Of a stretch of 64,000 nucleotides of DNA, positions 15,734 through 23,261 are shown in pieces. Under the pieces are notes generated by a model that saw nothing but the letters and a program-made list of their open reading frames with translations, was not told the DNA's origin and searched no databases. The position numbers and the translations under genes were made by a program. The first letter of the stretch is position 1. Each line of letters begins with the position of its first letter. Source of the stretch: JACRLV01 sp045863555 (GTDB taxonomy: Bacteria > Planctomycetota > Phycisphaerae > UBA1845 > Fen-1342); NCBI GenBank assembly GCA_045863555.1, contig BTUU01000025.1, positions 1 through 64,000 on the forward strand, in the 5' to 3' direction.

Positions 15734-16552
15734 GTGAATCATCTTCCCAGCCCCGCCGGCGCGCCGGGCGAATCGGGCGGCGCCTGCGAAATCCCGCCGG
15801 AGGTCTACGAAATTGCCTTCGGCTGGGACCCGACCCTCGAGCGCGATCGCTTCCTCGCCCTCGCCGGCCACCGCCCGGTCCGCGCCGCGCTTGAACTCGG
15901 CTGCGGCGCCGGGCGACTGCTCGCGGCCGTGGCCGAGCGCGTTGATCGCGTCGTCGGCGTTGAACTCTCGCCCGCGATGGCCGGCCGCGCCGAAGCCCGG
16001 CTGGCGGACGCCGGACTGGCGAGTCGCTGCCGCGTCGACGTCGGCGACATGAGCTGCGTCGGGTTCGACGGCGAATTTGATCTCGTCTATTCGTCGGCCA
16101 ACACCATCCGGCACGTCGTGGACGATTCCGCCATCGCCCGCCTCTGGAGCGGGATCGGCCGGGCCCTGCGACCGGGGGGCGCGGCCGTTTTCGACCTCGA
16201 ACTCGGAATTGAATATGAGGCGGCGCGGGTCGGCGCGCCCGCGATCTGGACGCTCGCGGCCGGCGAGGAGGAAGTTCGGGCCGCATGGGAGGTCGTCACC
16301 CCGCCGTGCCGGACGCGGCGCTGCTCCGGAATTCGCTGGACGTTCGAGCATCCCTGCCCCGGCCGGCCGCAGCGCCGCTATTCACAGTCGTTTACGCTGC
16401 GCGCGTTCGACGCGGCGGACCTCGTCGCGTTTGCCGCCGGCGCCGCGGTTGAGATCGACAGCTTTTACGAACCTCGCGATCCCTATCTTCTGGCGATCGA
16501 TGCCGCACACGCGTCAGGCCGCTGCCTGGCCGTGTTTCGGAAAACGGCCTGA
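15734..16552 (+). CDS. Class I SAM-dependent methyltransferase
   Basis: A 272-residue methyltransferase of unknown substrate. Motif I is 'ALELGCGAGRLLAAV' (about 52-66) with the acidic motif II residue in 'VVGVELSPAM', then 'VDVGDMSCVGFDGEFDLVY' and 'LRPGGAAVFDLEL'. The C-terminal half is beta-rich, as in small-molecule methyltransferases ('RRYSQSFTLRAFDAADLVAF'). The start is GTG 15734, with GGAGG 9 bases upstream inside a palindrome. It is divergent from the cold-shock gene and has no coupled neighbour, so context gives no hint of the substrate. Confidence 0.87.
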   Translation: MNHLPSPAGAPGESGGACEIPPEVYEIAFGWDPTLERDRFLALAGHRPVRAALELGCGAGRLLAAVAERVDRVVGVELSPAMAGRAEARLADAGLASRCRVDVGDMSCVGFDGEFDLVYSSANTIRHVVDDSAIARLWSGIGRALRPGGAAVFDLELGIEYEAARVGAPAIWTLAAGEEEVRAAWEVVTPPCRTRRCSGIRWTFEHPCPGRPQRRYSQSFTLRAFDAADLVAFAAGAAVEIDSFYEPRDPYLLAIDAAHASGRCLAVFRKTA

Positions 16553-16658
16553 CGGGGGCGGATTTCGCGTCCCATCTTGACGCCGAATGTGCTACCATGG
16601 CCGCTCAGACCGCCGGAATTCTCCGGCTCGGGCGAATTCTGACATGCGAGGCTGAATC

Positions 16659-17597
16659 ATGGCTGGTTCCGCGCTCTGCCGCGTTGCCGTGCTCCTCTGT
16701 CTTTGGCCTGCGCCGATCGCGGCCGGCCAGGCGACACCCGCGCCGGCGGACGACCCTCCCAAGCCGTCGCGCGAGTCCCCGGAACCGCCCGAACGCGCGA
16801 AAAGCCGGGAGAAGCGTCCAAGACCGCCGGTGGAATACCCGCACCCGATGATCACGGAGGTGCACTACGCCGTCCGATCCGGCGACGAGGGGGATGCGAA
16901 CGGCGACGGGGACCGCGACGCGATCGGCGATGAATTCGTCGAGATCATCAACCCGCATTCGCGGACGATTCAATTGAAGGGCTGCATGCTCGTCGACTCG
17001 GACGCGTGGTCGAAGTCAAAGAACAGCCGCGCCGCGCGGAAGTCGAGGAAATCGGACGGCGTTGACGAGGTCCGGTTCGTGTTTCCCGACCTCGAACTCA
17101 AACCTGGCCAGATCGCCGTTGTTTTCAACGGATACCGCCAGAATACTCCGGGGCCCGTCGGCACCAGCGCCCGCGCGGCCGGCAGGAACGCGCGGTTTCA
17201 CGATGCGTATGTCTTCACGATGAACGTCGGCTCGAAATACGCCGCGTTCGACAATCGCGGCGACTGGGTCATGCTCGTCGACGCGAAGGGCTTGGCGGTC
17301 GAATGCGTCGGCTGGGGCCAGCCGGACCACGAGCCGCCGAGGGACGTGCGGCGGAGCGAGGCGCCGATCGACATACACGCGAGCGCGCAGCGTGACGGGA
17401 TCACGGGGCCGTTCCGTTCGCATGAATCTCTGCCCGCCCCGCTGGGGGAACTGCGCTTTTCACCCGGCCGGTTCGACCTGCCGACATCGGGGGATGGGGG
17501 CGGGGAGAAGAAGCGTGACGGAGACGCGGAAGAAGGCGAGGGCGAGGGTTCGAACGAGGAATCGGAATCGAAGCGCGCGAAGTCCGGGGACCGCTGA
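16659..17597 (+). CDS. Secreted protein with lamin-tail-like (LTD) domain
   Basis: A 312-residue exported protein. Signal peptide 'MAGSALCRVAVLLCLWPAPIAAGQ' is followed by a proline/glutamate-rich linker. From about residue 60 the sequence 'MITEVHYAV', 'GDANGDGDRDAIGDEFVEII' and 'LKGCMLVDSD' matches the start of LTD (lamin tail) domains of bacterial surface proteins, including a calcium-loop-like DANGDGDRD. Later strands include 'LELKPGQIAVVFNGY' and 'GDWVMLVDAKGLAVECVGWG'. The last 50 residues are low-complexity Gly/Glu/Ser/Lys. ATG 16659 has GAGG 8 bases upstream. LTD domains usually mediate attachment or accompany secreted enzymes. No enzyme domain is visible. Confidence 0.75.
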   Translation: MAGSALCRVAVLLCLWPAPIAAGQATPAPADDPPKPSRESPEPPERAKSREKRPRPPVEYPHPMITEVHYAVRSGDEGDANGDGDRDAIGDEFVEIINPHSRTIQLKGCMLVDSDAWSKSKNSRAARKSRKSDGVDEVRFVFPDLELKPGQIAVVFNGYRQNTPGPVGTSARAAGRNARFHDAYVFTMNVGSKYAAFDNRGDWVMLVDAKGLAVECVGWGQPDHEPPRDVRRSEAPIDIHASAQRDGITGPFRSHESLPAPLGELRFSPGRFDLPTSGDGGGEKKRDGDAEEGEGEGSNEESESKRAKSGDR

Positions 17598-17653
17598 TGC
17601 GGTATGGGTCATTCGGCAAGCGATTCTGACCATACGCGCCAAGGGGGTCCGAA

Positions 17654-17959
17654 TCAGTGCGTCTCCGCGTCCGCGATCATCATGTGGATGATCTTGCCCG
17701 CGAAGCCCATGACGTCCTTGGCCGCGGCTCCGCCTTCGGGGCTGTTCAGCGCCGCTTTGAGCGCGGCGCGGTCCTCGAAGTAGAGTTCGGCGACGAGGTG
17801 ATAGCGCGCTTCGCCGCCCGGCGAGCCGCGGACCCAGCCGAGCTCGCACTTTTTCAGTCCCGGCATCTTCATCGCCAGCGGCAGGTGCACTTCGCGGTAG
17901 TGCTGTTCGAAGGCCGCGGGATCCTCGGGCTTGGCGTAGATGGCGATGAGCTTGACCAT
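17654..17959 (-). CDS. EthD-family protein
   Basis: A 101-residue ferredoxin-like alpha/beta-barrel protein of the EthD group. The signatures are 'MVKLIAIYAKPEDPAAFEQH' at the N-terminus and 'YREVHLPLAMKMPGLKKCEL', then 'YHLVAELYFEDRAALKAALN' and 'GKIIHMMIADAE'. EthD-like proteins are dimeric and include small enzymes and carriers of unclear role in degradative pathways. ATG 17959 is chosen because it gives the usual MVKLI start; ATG 17971 has no room for a ribosome site. No linked catabolic genes are present. Confidence 0.85.
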   Translation of the reverse strand: MVKLIAIYAKPEDPAAFEQHYREVHLPLAMKMPGLKKCELGWVRGSPGGEARYHLVAELYFEDRAALKAALNSPEGGAAAKDVMGFAGKIIHMMIADAETH

Positions 17960-18058
17960 GTTCGGGGGCATCCTTTCGTCGTGCGCCGCGCGCCCGGCGG
18001 CGAGGTTCGCCGGGAATGATAGCGGATGCCCCGCGCGATTGGATGAACCGGCAGCCCG

Positions 18059-18310
18059 TCAGGCGGCCGGCGGGGACGACCCGGGCAGGCGGCGGAGGAG
18101 TTCGGCCAGCAGCGCGATGCCGATCATCGCCAGCACCAGCAGCAGCACGAATCCGTAGCCGACGAGCAGCCCAACCCCGTCGAGCCACAGCCGTTCGACG
18201 AACAGCACTCCGCACACCAGCACCAGGATCGCCCCCGCGGCGCTCACCCACTCGAGAATCGCCAGATCAATTCGCCGGGATGAGAGACGCGTGAAAAGGA
18301 GGTTCCACAT
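18059..18310 (-). CDS. Small two-helix membrane protein
   Basis: An 83-residue protein with two strong membrane helices, 'VSAAGAILVLVCGVLFV' (about 22-38) and 'LLVGYGFVLLLVLAMIGIAL' (about 48-67), a basic N-terminus and a short basic and proline-rich tail. ATG 18310 has GGAG 8 bases upstream. The family is not recognised and neighbours give no functional link. The preceding gap (18311-18474) contains only a small hairpin at 18402-18419. Confidence 0.6.
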   Translation of the reverse strand: MWNLLFTRLSSRRIDLAILEWVSAAGAILVLVCGVLFVERLWLDGVGLLVGYGFVLLLVLAMIGIALLAELLRRLPGSSPPAA

Positions 18311-18474
18311 GGCGGACTCCAGAAACTGCCTGATAGCGAGTCAGTCCCGTGAACATCCGGCGCGCAACAGTGAAACTGAACACTCCCTTGATCGTCGCAC
18401 GATCCGCGTTCCCGCGGATGAAGCGAAATCACGGGTGAATCAGGGGCGTCTTGCAGCGATGAAAGGGGGGCTGG

Positions 18475-19353
18475 CTATTCGCCCTTCTTCTCCGCGGGCT
18501 GACTCTCCGCCGGCTTGGTCGACGCCTCGCCCTCGGCCAGCTCGCTCTCGGCGGCCGCGTCTTCGCCGGTGTCGGCTTCCTTCGCCCGGGCTGTTGCCTT
18601 CGCAACCTCGGCGGCCGGGAGGAGGATGCCGTTGCCACCCGTGTACGCCGTCATGCTCGTGGCCGCCTCGAGTTCCTCGGCGTCGGGGAGCTGCATGACC
18701 GTGAACGCAACGATTTCTCCCGCGGCGTTGAACATCGGCAGGCCGAGACCGCCGACGGCCGGGCTGGGGATGTACAGACTCCGCGGCTTCTTGGTCGTGC
18801 CCCCGATCCGGGTCTCGCGAATCGTGAGCGCCCGGTCGAAGAACTTGCCGAGCCGCATGAACGTGTAGAGCCGCTCGCCGAGCCTGCCGGCCGCGGCCTT
18901 CGAGAGATCGACGAACACGAACTTCCTGTCGCCGATGTCCTTGAGCTTGAGCCACGAGAGGTCGAGTTCGGTGTCGCGGGCGACCACGCGGGCGTCGATG
19001 CCCTGCGTGTCATCGCCGATGAGCACCTTGATGTTCGTCGGGACCGCGGAGACGCCCGCGCGCACGAACGGCCCGCCGCCGAGCTGCGAATTGGCGGTGA
19101 GCACGAGCCCGTCGGCCTCGATCATCACGCCGGACGACTCGCGCTCGTCTTCGAATTCGCCCTGGGCCCCCTTTACCTTCAGGACGTATTTGATCGTCAC
19201 GCACGCGGGCCCGCGGACCTTGAGCAGCCTGTCGAACGTCTCAAAATCGACCTCGTCCGACGCACGCGCCGCCGCGCCGCCGAGAAGCACCGCCCCGATC
19301 AACACCGCACCGAACGACCGCAGAGCGGCCGCGCGCATCGTCGTCCCAGTCAT
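18475..19353 (-). CDS. Protease-dead trypsin-like (HtrA-type) exported protein
   Basis: A 292-residue exported protein with signal sequence 'FGAVLIGAVLLGGAAARA'. Its core aligns by eye with HtrA proteases: 'SSGVMIEADGLVLTANSQL' corresponds to the strand that normally ends in the catalytic histidine, 'ELDLSWLKL' keeps the aspartate, and 'GGLGLPMFNAAGEIVAF' replaces the GNSGGP serine loop. Histidine is replaced by Ser/Gln (about 89-90) and serine is absent, so no hydrolysis is expected. The C-terminal 40 residues are Glu/Ala-rich. It lies 9 bases downstream of the active HtrA gene on the same strand, suggesting a pseudo-enzyme partner or regulator of that protease. Confidence 0.78.
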   Translation of the reverse strand: MTGTTMRAAALRSFGAVLIGAVLLGGAAARASDEVDFETFDRLLKVRGPACVTIKYVLKVKGAQGEFEDERESSGVMIEADGLVLTANSQLGGGPFVRAGVSAVPTNIKVLIGDDTQGIDARVVARDTELDLSWLKLKDIGDRKFVFVDLSKAAAGRLGERLYTFMRLGKFFDRALTIRETRIGGTTKKPRSLYIPSPAVGGLGLPMFNAAGEIVAFTVMQLPDAEELEAATSMTAYTGGNGILLPAAEVAKATARAKEADTGEDAAAESELAEGEASTKPAESQPAEKKGE

Positions 19354-19362
19354 CCAAGGCTC

Positions 19363-21519
19363 CTATTTGTCGCTTGCTTTCTTTGGCTCGTCCTTCGCCT
19401 CACCGGGCTTGTTTTCATCCGCGTCGACTGTGGGATTCCACTCCGGCTCGACGAACTGGAAATTCGTGCTGATGCCGCGCAGGACGACGAACACGACGCG
19501 TTCGGGCTTGCGCTGAGTCACATCTTTCATGGCCGCGCGAAAGCTTTTCAGGTCGGTCACCGTTTTATCGTCGATCCGCTGAACCAGATCGCCCGGCGCG
19601 AGCCCGCCGAGGCCCGCCCAGCCCGCGGGTTCCACCCCGGCAATGAGCACGCCCTCCACTTCGGGCCCCCACCGCCGCTCGTCGCGGTCGAAAAACGTGA
19701 GTTCGCGGACGGTCATTTCGAAATCGCGGTCGATCTCCTTCCGGGCTTCGTCCGGACCGATGCGGCTCCGCTCCAGCTTGACCTCGATCTCCCTGGCTGC
19801 GCCGTCGCGCACGATCGACAGCTTGGCCGTTTCGTCGATCGACAGCTTTCGGATCACGCGGTTCAAGAGGCCCGCATCCTCGAGACGCTGGGGCACGACG
19901 GGCGTGTCGTTGACGGCCTTGATGATGTCCCCAGCCAGGATCCCCGCCTCGGCGGCAGTCGTATGCGGATAGACGCGCGTGATGCGAAAGCCGACCAGGT
20001 TTTTGTCGCCGAGGCGCTCGGCGAGTTTCGCGAGCAGGGGCTGCGTCGCGACGCCGATCCACGCCTTGGGGAGCTCGCGCGGCGGATCGTCTTCCTTGTC
20101 GGGCTTGGGCTTGAGGAGCGTCAGGTTGCTCTTGCCCGCGCTGTCATACTCGACGATCAGGTACTCGGGCGTTTTCTCCGCGTCCATGATCCGGCGGTAC
20201 GTCGCCGCGAGATCCTCGAGATTGCGGATCGGCGCAGCGTCGATGCGCCGGATCACGTCGCCGATGTTGATCGGCGGTTCCGCCTGGGCGGCCGCGCTGC
20301 CCGCGCGGACGCTCGTGATGAGCACGCCGTCCGTGGAGTCGAGGCGGCGGAGCTGGGCCATGCGCTCGGTGATATCCTCGCCCGTCATTCCCCACGCGCG
20401 GAACGCGGCCTCATCGCCGCGATCCTTCTGGAGCCGGGCGGTGACGACCGTTGCGTCCGCCCGCTTGCCCTCGCGTTCGTAGGTGATCCGGACCGACGAA
20501 CCGATCGGCCGGTCGGCCATTTCTTTCATGAGGATCGGGATTTCTTCGGCGAAGACGATGGTCACGGGTTTGGCGTCGATGGCGACGATGACGTCGCCGG
20601 CCTTGAGGCCCGCCTTGTCCGCGGGCGAATCGTCGACAATTGAGTTGACGAGGACGCCCTCCTTGAGGCCGGTGCGCTTGATGGACTTGATGGTGATGCC
20701 GTACCAGCTTCGGGGCACCTCGCCGTGCTTGATGAGCGACTCGGCGACGGACCGGGCGACATTTGCGGGGATCGCGAAGCCCATGTCGCCGCCGCCGCGG
20801 GCGTTGACGCCGACGATCTCGCCCTTCAGATTCACGAGGGGCCCGCCGCTGTTGCCGGGGTTGATGACGGCGTCGTGCTGGATCCAGCGGTTGAAGAGGC
20901 CGGTGCGCTGGTCGCCGTCGAAGTACATCTCACCCGCGTCGTCTTCGCCGCCGGTCAGCATCCGCTCGGTATTCGAGACGATGCCGTAGGTGACCGAGCG
21001 CGAGAGGGAGAACGGGCTGCCCATCGCCATGACGGGATCGCCGATCTGGAGCGTGTCGGAATCGCCAAACCGCGCGAACTGGATCGGGTCTCCCGCCTTG
21101 AGGTTGGCGAGGTCGAGTTTGAGAACGGCGAGGTCCGTCAGCGGATCCTCTCCGACCAGCGTCGCGGTCACTTCGCGCTTGTCCGAGAGCGTGCACTGGA
21201 ACTTTTTTCCGTTCTCGACGACGTGGAAATTCGTGACGACGTATCCGTCCGGGCTGATGATCGTGCCGCTGCCGACCGACTGGCCCTTCTGCTCCTTGCC
21301 GCTCCAGTAGCGGACGGTGATGACCTTGATGTTGACGAGCGAGGGGAAGACGCGGTCGCGGGCGAGGGAGACCATCGACCGCAGGTCCTGGCGGAGCCGC
21401 TCGGCCTTCTCGAGTTCTTCCGGCGCGAGTTCCGGAATCGCCTGCGCAGCGGCCGCGCGGTTGATCAGGAGGACCGTTAGCATCGCGAGCAGACTCAGCC
21501 AACGCGCCGCACCGTACAT
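19363..21519 (-). CDS. HtrA/DegP-type serine protease with about four PDZ domains
   Basis: A 718-residue exported serine protease. Signal peptide 'WLSLLAMLTVLLINRAAAAQA'. The catalytic triad is His99 in 'VVTNFHVVENG', Asp129 in 'TDLAVLKLD' and Ser224 in 'INPGNSGGPLVNLKGEIVGV'. PDZ-like modules are visible at about 272-355 ('GVLVNSIVDDSPADKAGLKA'), 385-475 ('GVLITSVRAGSAAAQ'), 495-590 ('FRITRVYPHTTAAEAGILAG') and 620-700 ('GVLIAGVEPAGWAGLGGLAP'). Most DegP proteins have two, so this is long. ATG 21519 has GGGAG 6 bases upstream; the frame extends further but without similarity. The role is periplasmic protein quality control. The pseudoprotease follows in the same operon. Confidence 0.93.
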   Translation of the reverse strand: MYGAARWLSLLAMLTVLLINRAAAAQAIPELAPEELEKAERLRQDLRSMVSLARDRVFPSLVNIKVITVRYWSGKEQKGQSVGSGTIISPDGYVVTNFHVVENGKKFQCTLSDKREVTATLVGEDPLTDLAVLKLDLANLKAGDPIQFARFGDSDTLQIGDPVMAMGSPFSLSRSVTYGIVSNTERMLTGGEDDAGEMYFDGDQRTGLFNRWIQHDAVINPGNSGGPLVNLKGEIVGVNARGGGDMGFAIPANVARSVAESLIKHGEVPRSWYGITIKSIKRTGLKEGVLVNSIVDDSPADKAGLKAGDVIVAIDAKPVTIVFAEEIPILMKEMADRPIGSSVRITYEREGKRADATVVTARLQKDRGDEAAFRAWGMTGEDITERMAQLRRLDSTDGVLITSVRAGSAAAQAEPPINIGDVIRRIDAAPIRNLEDLAATYRRIMDAEKTPEYLIVEYDSAGKSNLTLLKPKPDKEDDPPRELPKAWIGVATQPLLAKLAERLGDKNLVGFRITRVYPHTTAAEAGILAGDIIKAVNDTPVVPQRLEDAGLLNRVIRKLSIDETAKLSIVRDGAAREIEVKLERSRIGPDEARKEIDRDFEMTVRELTFFDRDERRWGPEVEGVLIAGVEPAGWAGLGGLAPGDLVQRIDDKTVTDLKSFRAAMKDVTQRKPERVVFVVLRGISTNFQFVEPEWNPTVDADENKPGEAKDEPKKASDK

Positions 21520-21707
21520 GCCATCTCCCTTGAAGAATCGCCGCCCCGGCCCGACCGCGGGCATACGTTTTGCAGACGATGGCATAATCGAACCCCGCGC
21601 GGGCCGCAAGCATCGCGCGCGGCAGTACGGTTTGTGCGGCGCATCGGCTACGATGGCCGCTCCGGCGCCGGCCGCGCCGGGCCCGTTGCATGGAAAGGAA
21701 TCGACGC

Positions 21708-23261
21708 ATGGACACTCGCCGCAGGACGGCCAATCGCACGCGGGTCGCGCGAGCCGCGTTTGTACTGCTGGCTCTTTCAAGCCAGGCCCTCGCGCTCGGC
21801 TGCTCCTCGAACCGCAGGCTCGACGGCGAGCCGGGTACGCTCGGCGACGAGCGCGACTATCCACCGCTTCAGCGTGAGTTCCGGGGCGCCTGGGTCGCCA
21901 CCGTCGCGAACATCGACTGGCCATCGAAGCCGGGATTGCCGGTCGAGGAGCAGAAGGCCGAACTCGTCGCGCTCATGAACCGGGCGATGGAACTGAACCT
22001 CAACGCGATCGTGTTTCAGGTCCGGCCGGCGTGCGATGCGGTCTACGCATCGGAGCTTGAACCCTGGTCGGAGTACCTGACGGGGACGCAGGGCGTGGGG
22101 CCACAGCCGGAGTGGGATCCGCTTGCGTTCGCATGCGACGCGGCGCACGCCCGCGGGATGCAACTGCACGCCTGGTTCAACCCGTTCCGGGCCCGGCAGA
22201 AGGACGCCCGGAGCGCGGAAGCGGCAACGCACATCTCTCGGACGCAGCCCGGACTTGTGCGGCGGTACGGCGAAATGCTCTGGCTCGACCCCGGCGATCC
22301 GGCTGCCCGGCAGCACAGCCTGCGCGTCATGCTCGACGTCGTGAAACGCTATGACGTCGACGGCGTGCACATTGATGACTACTTCTACCCCTACCCCGTG
22401 AAGGAAGGCGCCCGGACCGTGCCGTTCCCGGACGATCCCACGTGGGAGCAACACGGCTCGAAGACGGGCCTTTCGCGCGACGACTGGCGGCGGTCGAACA
22501 TCAACACGTTCGTCCGCGACCTCTACGCGGCCGTGAAGCGCGAAAAGCCGCACGTGCTCGTGGGCATCAGCCCGTTCGGCATCTGGCGGCCGGGCAATCC
22601 GCCGGGGATCAAGGGATTCGACGCGTACGAGGCGATCTACGCCGACTCGCTGCTGTGGCTGCGCTCCGGCTGGTGCGATTACCTGTCACCGCAGCTCTAC
22701 TGGCCGATTGCGCAGAAAGACCAGAGCTATCCGGAACTATTGAAATGGTGGCGGGGTCAGAACACGCTCGGGCGGCACCTGTGGATCGGGAATTTCACGT
22801 CGAAGCTGAACGAGGGCTGGAAGACGGATGAGATTGTCAACCAGATCGGGGTAACGCGCGAACTGGGCGCGGGCGGCAACATCCACTTCAGCATGAAGGC
22901 GCTGCTGCGCGACTACGGCGGCGTCGCACGGCGGCTCGCGGATGGCCCCTATGCCACCGCCGCGCTCGTGCCGACGACCCCGTGGCTGGGCGAGGCGCGC
23001 GTCGCCGCGCCGGAGGTCCGCCTTCAGGCGCCGAGCGCGGAAGGCCGCCGCCTGGTCTGGCGCGTCGACGAAGGGAATCCCGCGTTTCTGATCGTCGTCC
23101 GCGCGATGTACGGCGAGGAATGGCGAGTCGTTTTCGTGCCCGCCGGGCAGGGGGAATTCGTACTTCCGACCGGGACGCGCGATGCGGCGCTGCTCCGGAT
23201 CGCCGTCTCCGCGGTGGATCGACATGGCCGTCTCAGCGCGCCGGTGGTGTTTGCTCCGTGA
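21708..23261 (+). CDS. GHL10 (DUF187) glycoside-hydrolase-like lipoprotein
   Basis: A 517-residue exported protein. The N-terminus holds a signal ending 'LALGC', a lipobox-like cysteine. The GHL10/DUF187 TIM barrel (about 55-400) starts 'EFRGAWVATVANIDWPSKPG', with 'NAIVFQVRPACDAVYAS', 'DVDGVHIDDYFYPYP', 'SPFGIWRPGNPPG' and 'CDYLSPQLYWPI' as family signatures. The DDYF acidic pair is the likely catalytic site. A C-terminal fibronectin-like strand region follows. ATG 21708 has AAGGAA 8 bases upstream; ATG 21690 is less likely. The family includes glycosaminoglycan or glucan-acting enzymes (YngK, DigH type, the latter on denuded peptidoglycan strands). The substrate here is not known. The stop overlaps the kinase start. 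Confidence 0.88.
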   Translation: MDTRRRTANRTRVARAAFVLLALSSQALALGCSSNRRLDGEPGTLGDERDYPPLQREFRGAWVATVANIDWPSKPGLPVEEQKAELVALMNRAMELNLNAIVFQVRPACDAVYASELEPWSEYLTGTQGVGPQPEWDPLAFACDAAHARGMQLHAWFNPFRARQKDARSAEAATHISRTQPGLVRRYGEMLWLDPGDPAARQHSLRVMLDVVKRYDVDGVHIDDYFYPYPVKEGARTVPFPDDPTWEQHGSKTGLSRDDWRRSNINTFVRDLYAAVKREKPHVLVGISPFGIWRPGNPPGIKGFDAYEAIYADSLLWLRSGWCDYLSPQLYWPIAQKDQSYPELLKWWRGQNTLGRHLWIGNFTSKLNEGWKTDEIVNQIGVTRELGAGGNIHFSMKALLRDYGGVARRLADGPYATAALVPTTPWLGEARVAAPEVRLQAPSAEGRRLVWRVDEGNPAFLIVVRAMYGEEWRVVFVPAGQGEFVLPTGTRDAALLRIAVSAVDRHGRLSAPVVFAP

